DNA of 64,000 bases from Hormiphora californensis (lineage: Eukaryota; Ctenophora; Tentaculata; Cydippida; Pleurobrachiidae): contig CM035355.1 of NCBI GenBank assembly GCA_020137815.1, positions 6,491,097-6,555,096 of the forward strand. The letters run 5' to 3'. The stretch's first letter is position 1, and each line of letters opens with the position of its first letter. Of this stretch, positions 21,701 to 42,158 are shown one piece after another. Under the pieces are notes generated by a model. It made no database searches and was not told the origin of the DNA. It worked only from the letters and a program-made list of their open reading frames with translations. Position numbers and translations under genes: made by a program.

Positions 21701-23388
21701 CCTGATTTCTCCCCACCTAAAAAGTCTAAAGACGATCTATTTGATGATACCTCCCCTGCTACAAAAGAATCCTCACCATCGACTAAGTCTTCAAATGATA
21801 AGATAAGCAGGTTACAGGGCATGTTAAACCTAACACCTGGTATGTTAGGGGCAGGGGGTGCTCCCCCTCCTAGGAAACCCAAAACTACCCCTCCTACCAA
21901 AGAGGAGAATGATGAGGGAGAGGTGAAGGTTGTTGAGGCGGTGGTGCCGACAGTGGTAGCTGGTGAAGAGACGGGTGGAACAGCAGCTGTTCTTAGCTCT
22001 GTTACCAAGGTAACAATCTTTTGACAACTCGTGTTTTGGCCCTTAAGGGACCCTTTAAGGGACCCTAGGAAGTTAAGGGACCCTTTAATGAGGTAGAACG
22101 AATCGTGAGCAGTACCGTCGTATCAGTTCGCCTTGTAATTTCCATAGGGTCCCTTAAAGGGTCCCTTAACTTTCTAGGGTCCCTTAAAGGGTCCCTTAAA
22201 GGGTCCCTAAAAGGGTCCCTTAAAGGGTCCCTTAACCGGTCGGGCTTCTTCTCACCTGCCCGTGTTTTTTATATAACTCATTTTGCCATTTCTACACTTC
22301 GATTTTACATTTTCAACACCCTTTTCTTTCCAGGGTCGAACAAGAAGGGGAGGTAGACGACCACCTACACGCCGCTCTGGACCAGCAACAACATCAACCA
22401 CTGCTGCAGAAGAAGCACCAAAAACAACCCCTCCTGCAGCAATATCAACCCCTCCTGCAGAGACAACCCCAGCTCCTAATCCTACAGTGATCACAGCACC
22501 TCCTCCCCAAACTAAACAACCCAGTCTGTTTGATCCATTTGAAGATACCCCACCAGCCACCGCAGCTGCTGCAGCTAGACCCACTAGTTCCCCAGGCCCA
22601 ACTAAACAGCCCAGTCTGTTTGATCCATTCGAAGATACCCCACCAACCACCGCAGCTAGACCCACTAGTGTGTCCACCAATAACAAGAATCAACCAGCTA
22701 CCCCCAACAAGGGAGCAGATAAATCCCTGGGTGACATATTTGGTGATGACGATGATCTTGATCTGTTTGCTACACCGCCATCCTCCAGGTGAGACACGTT
22801 CACAAATTTTATTCTTGCCTTTTTCGTGTTTCGCAATTCGGTATGATGTAGAAAATGGTCTTCAATTTGATATCACGATATGTGAGATTCAATACCAAGG
22901 CAATATTTCACCTCCCCTTTGTCTGATTTTCTTTCTTGTTCAGCACGAGCACTGGTCAGAAAAAGAAGATAAAAGCCAAGAAGAAGGCATCTCTCTTTGA
23001 TGATGATGATTTTGATCTCTTTTCTTCAACTCCGGCTAAGGTAAGAAATATTCTAAATCTTCTGGATATCTATCTGATCTAGCCCCCTTTCTAGTTTCTC
23101 GCTCTGATTACAATACAACATCTGAGCACAGCAAGGATTGGGTCTCCAAGTTATTGCTAACTGCTAAGCATATTTTTATTTTCTACCCCATTGACCTAAC
23201 ACCTATTCTCCACTATTTAGTCCTCAAAGAAGAAGGAACCCAAGAAGAAATCAGGATCAAGTAAACCAAAGAAAGATGCGGATTTTGATGACCCTTTGTT
23301 TGGATTAAAATGTGAAATTGAACTGTGTCTGTTTTGTGTGAGATGTTTTTGTTTTCCATTATTGTTTTACAGATTTTATTTGGTGTGA
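15725..23388 (+). CDS. WASHC2: WASH complex subunit 2 (FAM21), 15 exons
   Basis: FAM21 links the endosomal actin-nucleating WASH complex to retromer. Exons: 15725-15829, 15961-16035, 16203-16274, 16378-16531, 17381-17500, 17715-17900, 18004-18066, 18372-18428, 18552-18803, 18919-19011, 19140-19270, 19427-22009, 22334-22788, 22944-23040, 23221-23388. All junctions are GT-AG and in phase. The N terminus (PPWTVDDIEGDALSWSL, MLSNTQFIES, GLTVLDAAYN, LPYFIGS) matches the conserved FAM21 head that binds WASH partners. The rest is acidic and carries more than 20 LF(D/G/x)-plus-acidic LFa-type motifs, the retromer-binding element. A basic GRTRRGGRRPPTRRS segment precedes the tail, as in the family. 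The large exon changes frame four times (near 20,815, 21,130, 21,284 and 21,560-21,590); the net shift is zero and the motif pattern continues across each, so these are either sequence errors or real damage. Predicted length about 1,536 aa against about 1,340 in human. The last codons after DDPLFG are uncertain. Confidence 0.9.
16993..17075. repeat. Hairpin (about 38-bp stem) in a WASHC2 intron
   Basis: TTCCAAATG...CTAATTCGATTATCAGAG and its reverse complement are separated by only about 6 bases. It is probably a small foldback MITE. Confidence 0.7.
22038..22240. repeat. Palindromic GGGTCCCTTAAA repeat cluster in a WASHC2 intron
   Basis: GGGACCCTTTAA units on the left (22038-22095) are mirrored by a run of GGGTCCCTTAAA units on the right (22146-22240) around a unique core of about 50 bp. 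A TIR element with internally repeated ends is the simplest reading. Confidence 0.7.
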
Positions 23389-23813
23389 GTTTTAAGTTTT
23401 ACGTTTAATTCAACGAAAAGTGTGTTTTTAAGTTTCTAGAGTTTTTTGTTCCGGTATCATCTTGAAATAACGATGTTGTAACGCGCGATAACACGAATAC
23501 AGAGGTGTGCGCGCGGTGTGATACCCAATATGGTGTGGTCCGAAACCAGACCTGATAAGGCCCGGTGTTCGGTGATCCGGTGCCCCGCCCTGGGAAACCG
23601 AACTATGAGACAGATGTGAACCCCCATCTTCGGATTTTATCTCGAGAAGAAAGTGAATCAGCCATGGTTTCTGTCCGCCATGGTTTTGTTTCAAATAGAA
23701 AAGCGGATCTCTTGGCAATTAAATCGGACAAAAGTCATGTCAAACTACACACTAAGTAACACAGACAAAATTAAATCAGATCTCTCGATAGACAACACAT
23801 TTATTCTCTTAGT

Positions 23814-33896
<10,083 letters not shown>

Positions 33897-36800
33897 ATGA
33901 CCATGCTGCTACTACCGATTTTCTTTCTATCTGTCCGCTGTGATCAGGAGGGGCTACCTCCCCGGTTATTCCAGGGGGACATTGTACATGATGATTTCGT
34001 GGACCATACTTTTAGATCATCCATACTCCGCAAACAATCCTTACCCCGCAAACAACCCCCTTCAGAAGACCAGTACCTGTATTTAGAGTGTCCTCGACAA
34101 AGACGCCGAGCAAGAAGAGCAACTGTGCTAGGAAAGGAAAGACTATGGCCGGACGGGGTTGTCTACTACACGTTTGATCCAAGCGTAACACCAAGCAAAC
34201 GGTCAGTTATCCAACAAGCCATGTCCCACTGGGAATCTAACACGTGTATACGATTTGAACCCCGTGAAACAGAGTATGATTATCTCTCGTTTTATAACGG
34301 TCCAGGGTGTTTTACAGCGGTTGGGAAGGCAGGAGGTCTGCAGGGTGTCAGTATAAATGACGGTTGTAAGCACATGGGGACGATTGCACACGAGCTCGCA
34401 CACGCCTTGGGGTTCTGGCATGAGCAAAGCCGACCTGATCGAGATGAGAGTGTTGAGATAGTCTGGGAGAACATAGAGCCTGGCCGGGAACACAACTTTA
34501 ACAAGATGGACTTCACACAAGTTGATAGTCGGTCTGTTATCTACGATTATGGGTCTCTCATGCACTATGGTCCGTACAGTTTTGCCATTGATCCAACTAA
34601 GGCGACCATCAAGGCAAGAAACGAGACAACGAAGAGAATGGGACAAAGATCCCGGCTAAGTGAGTTGGATATCCTCCAAGCAGAACGGATGTATTGTTGT
34701 CCACGAGGGGTCTGTGCCAGCGAGAACCCGTGTCTGAGAGGCCTGTGCACGGAATCCCCACGACCACCGTATTACCGGTGTTCGTGTTTTACCGAGTGGT
34801 ACGGCGTCAACTGTACCGTGAATGATGACAGATGTGCGATGCAGCCGTGTAGCAACGGGGTCTGTGTAAACGGAACTGCCGATGATTTCACGTGTGTCTG
34901 TGATCAAGGATACGAGGGGCTGCTGTGTGATAAGGAGATAGATGAGTGTCAAGACTCGCCCTGTCTAAATGGGGGATCCTGTACGGATAAACTACTTGGC
35001 TACACGTGTGAATGTGAAGAGGGATTCCGTGGCCAGCGGTGTGAGTACCTCAAATGCCCTCGGGGAATGTTTGGGTGTAAGAGTCGGAACACGTGTGTTT
35101 CCACGGCAACAGTGTGTGATTTTAACAACGACTGTGGCGATGGAAGCGATGAAATGGAGTGTGGAAGTTGTGATTTCGAGGGTGGACAGCTGTGTGGATG
35201 GGGAAATGCAAGTGATGTGTGGCAATGGGGATTATCACGGGGAAGCACAGCCACACCTGATACAGGCCCGGATACGGATTACACAACCGGGACGGCACGG
35301 GGAGTGTATTTGTTGGCAGAGGGGGCCGAGAACGGGGGAGCAGAGACCGCTTCAGTCATCACAACTGTCCTAAAGACTGCAGCCACGGAGTGCTCCATGG
35401 AGTTCGCATACCACATGTTTGGAGAGGGCACTGGATCGCTGGTAGTCAACTTCAGGGACAGGGTTAGCGACCGGGAGTTGTTTCGAATCAGTGGTAACCA
35501 GGGAAACACATGGCATCGAACTCGCCTGGATATTGGCAAACAATTCTACTTCCAAATCTACATCACAGCCGTAACAGGGGACACCAGCGGCCCAGGTGAC
35601 ATTGCTATTGATGAAGTTACATTTTCAAACTGCCAAACCTTTGAGGACGTCAACGACTGCGAGGGAAATGGTTGTGTTCATGGACAGTGTCTGGACGGGG
35701 TTGGTCTCTACACGTGTCAATGCATGGCTGGCTACACAGGGGAGTTGTGTGAGACTGAGGTGGATGAGTGTGTGGGTAATTGGTGCACAGAACACGGGAC
35801 ATGTGTTGATCTTGTAAACGGCTACATGTGTGTCTGTCAGTACGGGTTTTTCGGGGATTACTGCGACATTGCCGCTAGTTTCATCTGTGATTTTCAGGAC
35901 GGTCTTTGTGAACCGTGGCAGATTTCACAGGATGGAGGGTTTGAGTGGCAGTTGGGTCTCGGTCATACACCTTCCAAGGGAACAGGTCCCGAAGTCGACA
36001 GTACAACAAACTCAAACACCGGTTACTACTTGTTTATCGAGGGCTCATCGCCACAGAAACCCGGGGACCGAGCAATTATTGAAATGGGTCCACTAACTCA
36101 TTCCGAGGACACGTGCCGGGTATCCTTTGCCTATCACATGTATGGGAACACAATGGGTGAAATATCAGTCAGAGTCATACAGAACAGTGGCCCGTCGGAG
36201 ATCATTTGGAGCAAGAGTGGCGACCAAGGAAAGGATTGGCATATCGCCAATATCCAAATGGCAAATTTCACAAACTTCAAAGTTCAGATTATCGGTAAAG
36301 TGGGCACATTCTGGCAATCTGATGGTGCCATAGATGACCTGATGATATCGGGCCGGTGTGGCATCATTGACCCGTGTATAGGAGTTAACTGTGGACCAAA
36401 CGGGTTTTGCCGGCGGCAGGGGGTTTCTCAGTACCAGTGTATCTGTATGAACGGCTGGCAGGGTAAAGGATGTGCAGTTCGGGTCAGTAGATGCCATTCA
36501 CTCAAATGTCAGAACGAGGGGGTTTGTAAAGATCACGGAGGAGAGGCACCATTTTGTGACTGCAAACCAGGGTTCAGTGGAAAGGAGTGTGAGGTTCAGG
36601 AGTGTAATTTAGAGTGCATTCACGGTTTGTGCACGCACCCCGGACCTCGGTGTGATTGTACCACGGGTTACAGGGGTGAGTTGTGTGAGCTCATGTCGTG
36701 CCAAGATTTCAATCCTTGCTTCAACAATGGGAACTGTACAGAGGATGCAGAGGGATTTATCTGCCAGTGTCCAGAAGGGTATACCGGTGATTTGTGTGAG

Positions 36801-37016
36801 GATAATACCAGTGTTGTAACTACACAGAGTCCAACTAACAGACATGATGTAGAGGAAAATGAGGTTGAAAAGATGGTAGTGACTCAAAAGCCTGAGCATG
36901 TGAAGTTAAATAATGATGGTAAAAAGCTTGTTGTTGTATCGAGTGTTAATGTGCGATTATTCAGTAATTTTACCTCCTTATTTGTATCTGTTATTGTTGT
37001 AATTATTATTGTGTAG
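33897..37016 (+). CDS. Astacin metalloprotease with EGF, LDLa and MAM modules
   Basis: 1,039 residues in one exon. An N-terminal signal peptide (LLLPIFFLSVRC) and propeptide end at a furin-like RQRRRARR site. The M12A catalytic domain follows, with the zinc motif HELAHALGFWHE at about residues 165-176 and the Met-turn SLMHY at about 220-224. Next come an EGF-like array, an LDL-receptor class A module (CVSTATVCDFNNDCGDGSDEM), a MAM domain starting at about 421, two EGF modules, a second MAM from about 661, and further EGF modules. The end is a Thr/Glu linker and a hydrophobic stretch (LFVSVIVVIIIV) that could signal GPI attachment or anchor the protein. The order protease-EGF-LDLa-MAM-EGF-MAM-EGF is not that of BMP1/tolloid (CUB) or plain meprin. 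Likely role: extracellular or surface processing of matrix or ligands. The ATG used is the first in frame and gives the signal peptide directly. Confidence 0.9.
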   Translation: MTMLLLPIFFLSVRCDQEGLPPRLFQGDIVHDDFVDHTFRSSILRKQSLPRKQPPSEDQYLYLECPRQRRRARRATVLGKERLWPDGVVYYTFDPSVTPSKRSVIQQAMSHWESNTCIRFEPRETEYDYLSFYNGPGCFTAVGKAGGLQGVSINDGCKHMGTIAHELAHALGFWHEQSRPDRDESVEIVWENIEPGREHNFNKMDFTQVDSRSVIYDYGSLMHYGPYSFAIDPTKATIKARNETTKRMGQRSRLSELDILQAERMYCCPRGVCASENPCLRGLCTESPRPPYYRCSCFTEWYGVNCTVNDDRCAMQPCSNGVCVNGTADDFTCVCDQGYEGLLCDKEIDECQDSPCLNGGSCTDKLLGYTCECEEGFRGQRCEYLKCPRGMFGCKSRNTCVSTATVCDFNNDCGDGSDEMECGSCDFEGGQLCGWGNASDVWQWGLSRGSTATPDTGPDTDYTTGTARGVYLLAEGAENGGAETASVITTVLKTAATECSMEFAYHMFGEGTGSLVVNFRDRVSDRELFRISGNQGNTWHRTRLDIGKQFYFQIYITAVTGDTSGPGDIAIDEVTFSNCQTFEDVNDCEGNGCVHGQCLDGVGLYTCQCMAGYTGELCETEVDECVGNWCTEHGTCVDLVNGYMCVCQYGFFGDYCDIAASFICDFQDGLCEPWQISQDGGFEWQLGLGHTPSKGTGPEVDSTTNSNTGYYLFIEGSSPQKPGDRAIIEMGPLTHSEDTCRVSFAYHMYGNTMGEISVRVIQNSGPSEIIWSKSGDQGKDWHIANIQMANFTNFKVQIIGKVGTFWQSDGAIDDLMISGRCGIIDPCIGVNCGPNGFCRRQGVSQYQCICMNGWQGKGCAVRVSRCHSLKCQNEGVCKDHGGEAPFCDCKPGFSGKECEVQECNLECIHGLCTHPGPRCDCTTGYRGELCELMSCQDFNPCFNNGNCTEDAEGFICQCPEGYTGDLCEDNTSVVTTQSPTNRHDVEENEVEKMVVTQKPEHVKLNNDGKKLVVVSSVNVRLFSNFTSLFVSVIVVIIIV

Positions 37017-37419
37017 AAATTCTAGGCATGCTTTTTAAAATCTAAGGAGTTTGATTTTGTACTTTATGCTAAATGTAACCATGTGACGATGATCATCTCA
37101 CGATTACCGCCGGGGTAGCACTGATGTAATGGCGAGGAGCTGCCGACCCTTGACGGAGCAGCAAAGTGGGAGAAATGACGGGAGCTGTTACACACACTGA
37201 TGCAAAAACGACAAATGTGAATAATTAAATATAAATTTCATATACGTTTAAATTCAGTTACATTTCACACAGTTTAAAAGTTTAAAAGGGGCTTACAAGA
37301 TACACACACCTGACAAAAAGTCAGGATTTAAAATTGGATTTAAAAATAAATCGGGTTTACAAATTGGTTTAAAATGGCGCCACTGCCGTCACCGAGAGAG
37401 TTGACTTCCCTTTCCAGTG
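37017..37419. other. Intergenic space between the astacin gene and the BTB gene (tail-to-tail)
   Basis: 3' flanks of two convergent genes. AATTAAATATAAA-like AT-rich sequence near 37220 may serve polyadenylation. No gene seen. Confidence 0.4.
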
Positions 37420-39069
37420 TTACAGTTGAGACAGTTCATCTTCAGTATAGGAAATGTAAAGTTCCGGAGTCGGTGGCGGTGGTGCAGAGCGGTTGTACTG
37501 TGACTGGGAGGAACTACCACGGCAGGCTTGAGAGAGCTTCTTAAAGAATTTCCAATCTCCATTCCACCAACTGAGAGGAAGGGCAAAACTCTTGTCGTCG
37601 ATTTTTAATTCGAAATAGAAATGAATTTTGTTGACATCAAGACGATGAAGGTGGTTAGTAACTGATTTGTAGTGCAAGAGTAATATTTTAATCGGCTCTT
37701 TAGACGAAGGGAAGACGGTAAATGTAGTGACACAATTTCCTTTTCCTGCCTTACAGGGGTCGTCTTCAGAAGGCTGCTTCATCAAGAAGGATACTCTTGT
37801 CTCCTTTATGCAATCAGATAGGGGGAAGGTGTTATTTGCTTTTGCAATCAGCAGTTCCTTTTCGTTTTTTGAATTAAACAATTCCCAACACCGCTTCGAA
37901 AATGTCTGCCCGCTAAAATCAAGTTTCAGTCCATACCCGGAAGGCCGACCGAACTTCTCCAACGCCTGTGTCAGGAGTTTTATGACATCCTGGTTTAGAC
38001 TTTCACTGCACCTCTGAAAAGTTGCCGTCTGTTTTGTTTCGTCATATTTGAGACCACGATAAAACTCCCAGAACAGTAGAGCATCAAGGATTTGTTCGTA
38101 CCTCTGCACTCGGTTATCGTTTAGTACCAATTCTAACAGCTGCACTGGGCTCTTGCACTTCAGCAGATCCGATCCATCCATAAACACGGAAGTCACTTCT
38201 AAGGCGCCTTTTGGTGCGATTGGTGCGATCTTCGGTGCCGAGGTAGCAGGTACTGTTATAGGTGGGTGGAGGTGATCTGCATACACGCTTGTGGCGGAGG
38301 ACCCTCCAAATTACAGTCTGCATCTGTTCATCTCCGTACGCTTCGAACAAATCCATCAGCTTGTCGAAATTATCCTCCTCTGTCTCTCTAAAGATGGCCA
38401 AGTTTTGTTCGGTGAAGATCCGACGCTCGTTTTCAGTGAGGCCACGTTCACTAAGGGACACTTCTTTTATTGCTTCGTACAATTCCCAGCAAGTTCTAGC
38501 TAACCGATAGGGAGAGGCAGGCATCCGTGTAAACGTTGGACAGGTCATTAATTTTAAATGTGACGAAATGATGTATCAGTCCATCACGCATTTCCTGGGT
38601 TAACTTCTTCTTTAAGATGGTCAGGAGTTTATAGCTTTTGAACTTCTCCAGTGCATCTAACCGCATTAACAAAGAACACCCAAGCGTTCTCAACACCCTT
38701 TAAAGAATCACACGACTTTCCGTAAACCTCTACGCATTTCTTTGCCAGCCAGTCAACTTTCAGAGTCTTGGAAATTGAGAAGAGTACTCTTGCATATTGT
38801 CCAGTAACAGCGATTGCTCCTGTGTAGCAACATTGGACAAAGCTCACCACAGCATCATCCTCGAAATCAGTCAGATCGACGTTTTTCGACCCAGACTCGC
38901 TAATTTGCGCCATAATCACAGGACTATTCATCGCAATGACCATGGCATTGGCTTTGACTACCGTATCATCTTTTGTAGTAATCGTAAGGTCGTTGAAACC
39001 TCCAATTGAAAGGAGCTGCTTGCCAAAATTGAGAGGCACAGAAAACTCGGTTGCTACTGCCACTGCCAT
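37420..39069 (-). pseudogene. BTB/BACK-domain gene with three frameshifts
   Basis: The first block (39069-38629) begins MAVAVATEFSVPLNFG and has a BTB fold: FNDLTITTKDDTVVKANAMVIAMNSPVIMAQI, DLTDFEDDAVVSFVQCCYTGAIAV. A BACK-like stretch (VDWLAKKCVEVYGK) follows. Coding potential then moves to a second frame near 38,665, a third near 38,510 and a fourth near 38,284, ending at 37420 with about 280 residues of unrecognised C-terminal sequence. Amino-acid composition stays normal across each break, so the original frame seems to have been lost by single-base indels. Recent pseudogene or uncorrected consensus errors are both possible. BTB/BACK proteins often serve as Cullin-3 adaptors. Confidence 0.65.
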
Positions 39070-39791
39070 AACCTGAGAGAAATTATTTTGAATCATAGAT
39101 AGAAGTAACAAATTAATTTCTCTCACATACACGTATCTGGGGACAGCGGTCAGCGGGTCGTGATTAAAGTCTCCCTTTTGGCTTTTTAGTTTTTCGAACT
39201 TTTCAAGGTTTTCAAGGTTTTGAATTTTGAACTCAGCGGTATTTTTTTTCGATTTGATTCGCGCGCGTTTTGGCAGCGCTTTAAATGGATATTTAGCGCG
39301 TTACAACGTTTCGTTGGTTTTGTAAAGCAGATTTATAATTTGTTTATTTTTTTTCGAAGCTAAATAGGGATCCCTAAAAAAGTTCAGTATTTACACAGAG
39401 TTTACACAGTCTTTACACAGTCATTACACCCAGAGCGGCGCGTGCTGCGTTTTGCGGCTTTTTCTAAGAAAATATTGGATTGTGTGCTGCACAATTGAGT
39501 AAATTAAGCGCTGCGGCGAAAAAAGTTTCCGAAAACGCTGCAAATCGAGTGCGAAAGACGCAGTCTTTACACCCAGAGCGGCGCGGGCGCTCTGGGTGTA
39601 ACGACTGTGTAAAGTCCATTTTTTTTCAACTGTTCACCCAAAATCGAAATTTCAGTGAAATTTAGAAACTTTGTGGCGCGCGCTATACGTTAACATGTGA
39701 TAAACGCGCAAAAGAATTCCGCGCACGACTTTGGGGGGTGAACAGTTGAAAAAAAAAAGAGTTTAAAGACTGTGTAAACTCTGTGTAAATA

Positions 39792-42158
39792 TTATTTTCA
39801 GGACCTGCACCTGCTTTTGAACATGTTATCTTTGATGCAATTGGCGGGAGTGACATCAAAAAGGCAGCAAAGTCTACTCGTGGAGGATGTGGCCCCAGTG
39901 GCATGACAGATGACCTGTGGAGTAGAATGCTGTGTTCTCGAGCTTTTGCCCGTGAAGGTGACAATCTCAGCAACACGCTGGCTCGTGTAACCCGCCGACT
40001 GTGTACGGAGCTCATTGACCCATCCACTATCTCCAGTTTAGTTTCCTGTAGGTTAATTGGACTGAATAAAAACCCTGGAGTTCGACCCATAGGGGTAGGT
40101 GAAATTCTCAGAAGGATAGTAGGGCGAACAGTGACTCAATTCCTGAAATCGGACATTATCAACGCTGCAGGGCCCCTTCAACTGGCAGCTGGTCAGGAAG
40201 GTGGATGTGAAGCGGCGATTCATGCCATGAACAGTTATTGGGAGAATGATGAGTGTGAAGGGATATTGTGTGCTGATGCCTCAAATGCGTTCAACATTTT
40301 AAATCGAAAAACTGCCTTAGTAAATGTGAGATTTTTATGCCCCGTTTTTTCTATTTTTTTAATCAATATATACCGTTTACCATCCAAACTCTTTTTATAC
40401 AATGGCAAATTTATTATGTCGAGGGAGGGTACTACTCAAGGCGACAATGCAGCGGCCCCGTTTTATTCTATCTCGCTGTACCCCCTTATGAACGATTTAT
40501 CATCAATTGTGGAGTTCCAAATGTTTTATGCAGACGATGGTGCCAGTGCTGGAAGCTTGGTTAACCTCAAACGTTGGTGGGATAAACTCTGCGAACGTGG
40601 CCCTGGTTACGGGTACTATCCTAATGGGGCCAAATCAGTGCTTCTGGTGAAACCACAACATCTCAGTCGAGCACAGGAAGTATTTGATGGAACAGGAGTT
40701 GTGGTCACGGTTGATGGTGTTAGATATCTTGGGTCCCCCATTGGGACAGCTGATTTCAAGGCAACTTTCGTGTCTGGGAAGGTTGACGAATGGTGTAGAC
40801 AGGTGGAGTTGTTGTCTGCCATCGCCCTCTCTGAACCCCAATGTGCATATAGTGGTTACTCAATGGGTTTATCGAAAAAATGGTTGTTTCTTATGCGTAC
40901 CACATCGGACATCGGCAATCTTTTTGACCCCCTTGAGGAGGCTATATCGAACTCCTTTATCCCAGCATTACTTGGTCCCAATTTACCACAACATCTACGG
41001 TCCGTGTTTGCTCTTCCCTCGAGGGACGGAGGCCTTGGCATCCACATTACCCCATCTCAAGCTGAGGCTGAGTTCTCCAACTCTACCCAGGCCACTGCTC
41101 CTCTGAAGGAACTGATACTTGAACAGCGATTGTCTATTGATGACGAACGAGCCAGCAGATTTATCTCCGACTCCAAGGAGGCCAAGTCCGACGTTGTCAA
41201 GAAAAAGCGTAAGATCCAATCTACCGAAAAGGAAAGTGCCTGCGGTAATATACCTGAAAACGAGAGACGACTCTTTGATGAAATTTCTTCCCGGGGCGCT
41301 TCTAGTTGGCTAACCGCCCTCCCTCTAAAGGAACACGGTTTTGTACTAAACAAACAGCAGTTTCATGACGCCCTTCTTCTCAGATACAATCTGCCGTTCC
41401 AAAACATTCCCCTGTCCTGTGCCTGTGGAAAGGTCAATACCCTTGAACATTGCTTATCATGCGCTCTTGGCGGGTACGTGTATATGCGCCACAATAACAT
41501 CAGGGACCTGACTGCTAATATTCTACTCGAGGCTGGGTGTAAGGATGTCGAAGTCGAGCCTCAGCTCCTTCCCATCTCCGGCGAGACGTTCAACTATCGT
41601 TCAACAATCACTGAGAACAGTGCCCGACTTGACGTCTCGGCCAGAGGTGTGTGGAGCCCGCTTGACAAGGTTTACACGGATATAAGGGTTTTCAACTCTT
41701 TGGCACCCACTAACAACCGCCAGTCCGTGGATGACACTTTTCGGAGACACGAACAGGAGAAGATCCGGAACTATAACGACCGTGTAATACAGGTAGAAAA
41801 GGCGACTTTCATGCCGCTTGTGTTCTCTACTACAGGCCTGATGGGTCCTAAGGCGGAAGTTTTTTACAAACGGGCTGCCACCCTTCTATCCAACAAAACA
41901 GGCCACACCTACAGCGACTCCATCCGCTATATCCGGCTCCGCCTTTCATTTTGTCTGCTGAAGACTATACTGATATCAATAAGGGGGTACAGAGGAAACT
42001 GTTTTACCCGATTTAATTCTTATGACAATGATTTTAACCTTATAATCTAACTTATTACTTTTATAGTCCTAATGACCAACTTAATGTGTATATAGTGATT
42101 GTGTAACCTGATTTATTTCTTATTTAAAGTTGAACCGGTCAACCCGGCTTTCCAAACA
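39792..42158 (+). mobile_element. 5'-truncated non-LTR-type retroelement inserted in the MITE
   Basis: The 16-bp direct repeat AAACTCTGTGTAAATA stands on both sides (39776-39791 and 42159-42174), as expected for target-primed reverse transcription. The insert starts within the coding region and has a short 3' UTR of about 110 bp without a poly(A) tail. Confidence 0.8.
39903..42050 (+). CDS. Reverse transcriptase with C-terminal zinc and nuclease-like domain (partial)
   Basis: The frame is open upstream of the ATG (FEHVIFDAIGGSDIKKAAKSTRGGCGPSG), so the true N terminus is missing. Reverse transcriptase signatures are KNPGVRPIGVGE, DASNAFN, EGTTQGD and the catalytic YADDG. The C-terminal part has CACGKVNTLEHCLSC...RHNNIRDL, a CCHC/H-type zinc pattern, then ARLDVSARGVW...VYTDIRVFNSLAP, which has the spacing of a PD-(D/E)XK (restriction-like) nuclease. 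Proteins with this set (EHCLSC, RHNxIRDL, DxRVFNP) are, from memory, frequent in cnidarian and sponge gene models. The exact clade is not settled here. Confidence 0.75.
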   Translation: MTDDLWSRMLCSRAFAREGDNLSNTLARVTRRLCTELIDPSTISSLVSCRLIGLNKNPGVRPIGVGEILRRIVGRTVTQFLKSDIINAAGPLQLAAGQEGGCEAAIHAMNSYWENDECEGILCADASNAFNILNRKTALVNVRFLCPVFSIFLINIYRLPSKLFLYNGKFIMSREGTTQGDNAAAPFYSISLYPLMNDLSSIVEFQMFYADDGASAGSLVNLKRWWDKLCERGPGYGYYPNGAKSVLLVKPQHLSRAQEVFDGTGVVVTVDGVRYLGSPIGTADFKATFVSGKVDEWCRQVELLSAIALSEPQCAYSGYSMGLSKKWLFLMRTTSDIGNLFDPLEEAISNSFIPALLGPNLPQHLRSVFALPSRDGGLGIHITPSQAEAEFSNSTQATAPLKELILEQRLSIDDERASRFISDSKEAKSDVVKKKRKIQSTEKESACGNIPENERRLFDEISSRGASSWLTALPLKEHGFVLNKQQFHDALLLRYNLPFQNIPLSCACGKVNTLEHCLSCALGGYVYMRHNNIRDLTANILLEAGCKDVEVEPQLLPISGETFNYRSTITENSARLDVSARGVWSPLDKVYTDIRVFNSLAPTNNRQSVDDTFRRHEQEKIRNYNDRVIQVEKATFMPLVFSTTGLMGPKAEVFYKRAATLLSNKTGHTYSDSIRYIRLRLSFCLLKTILISIRGYRGNCFTRFNSYDNDFNLII

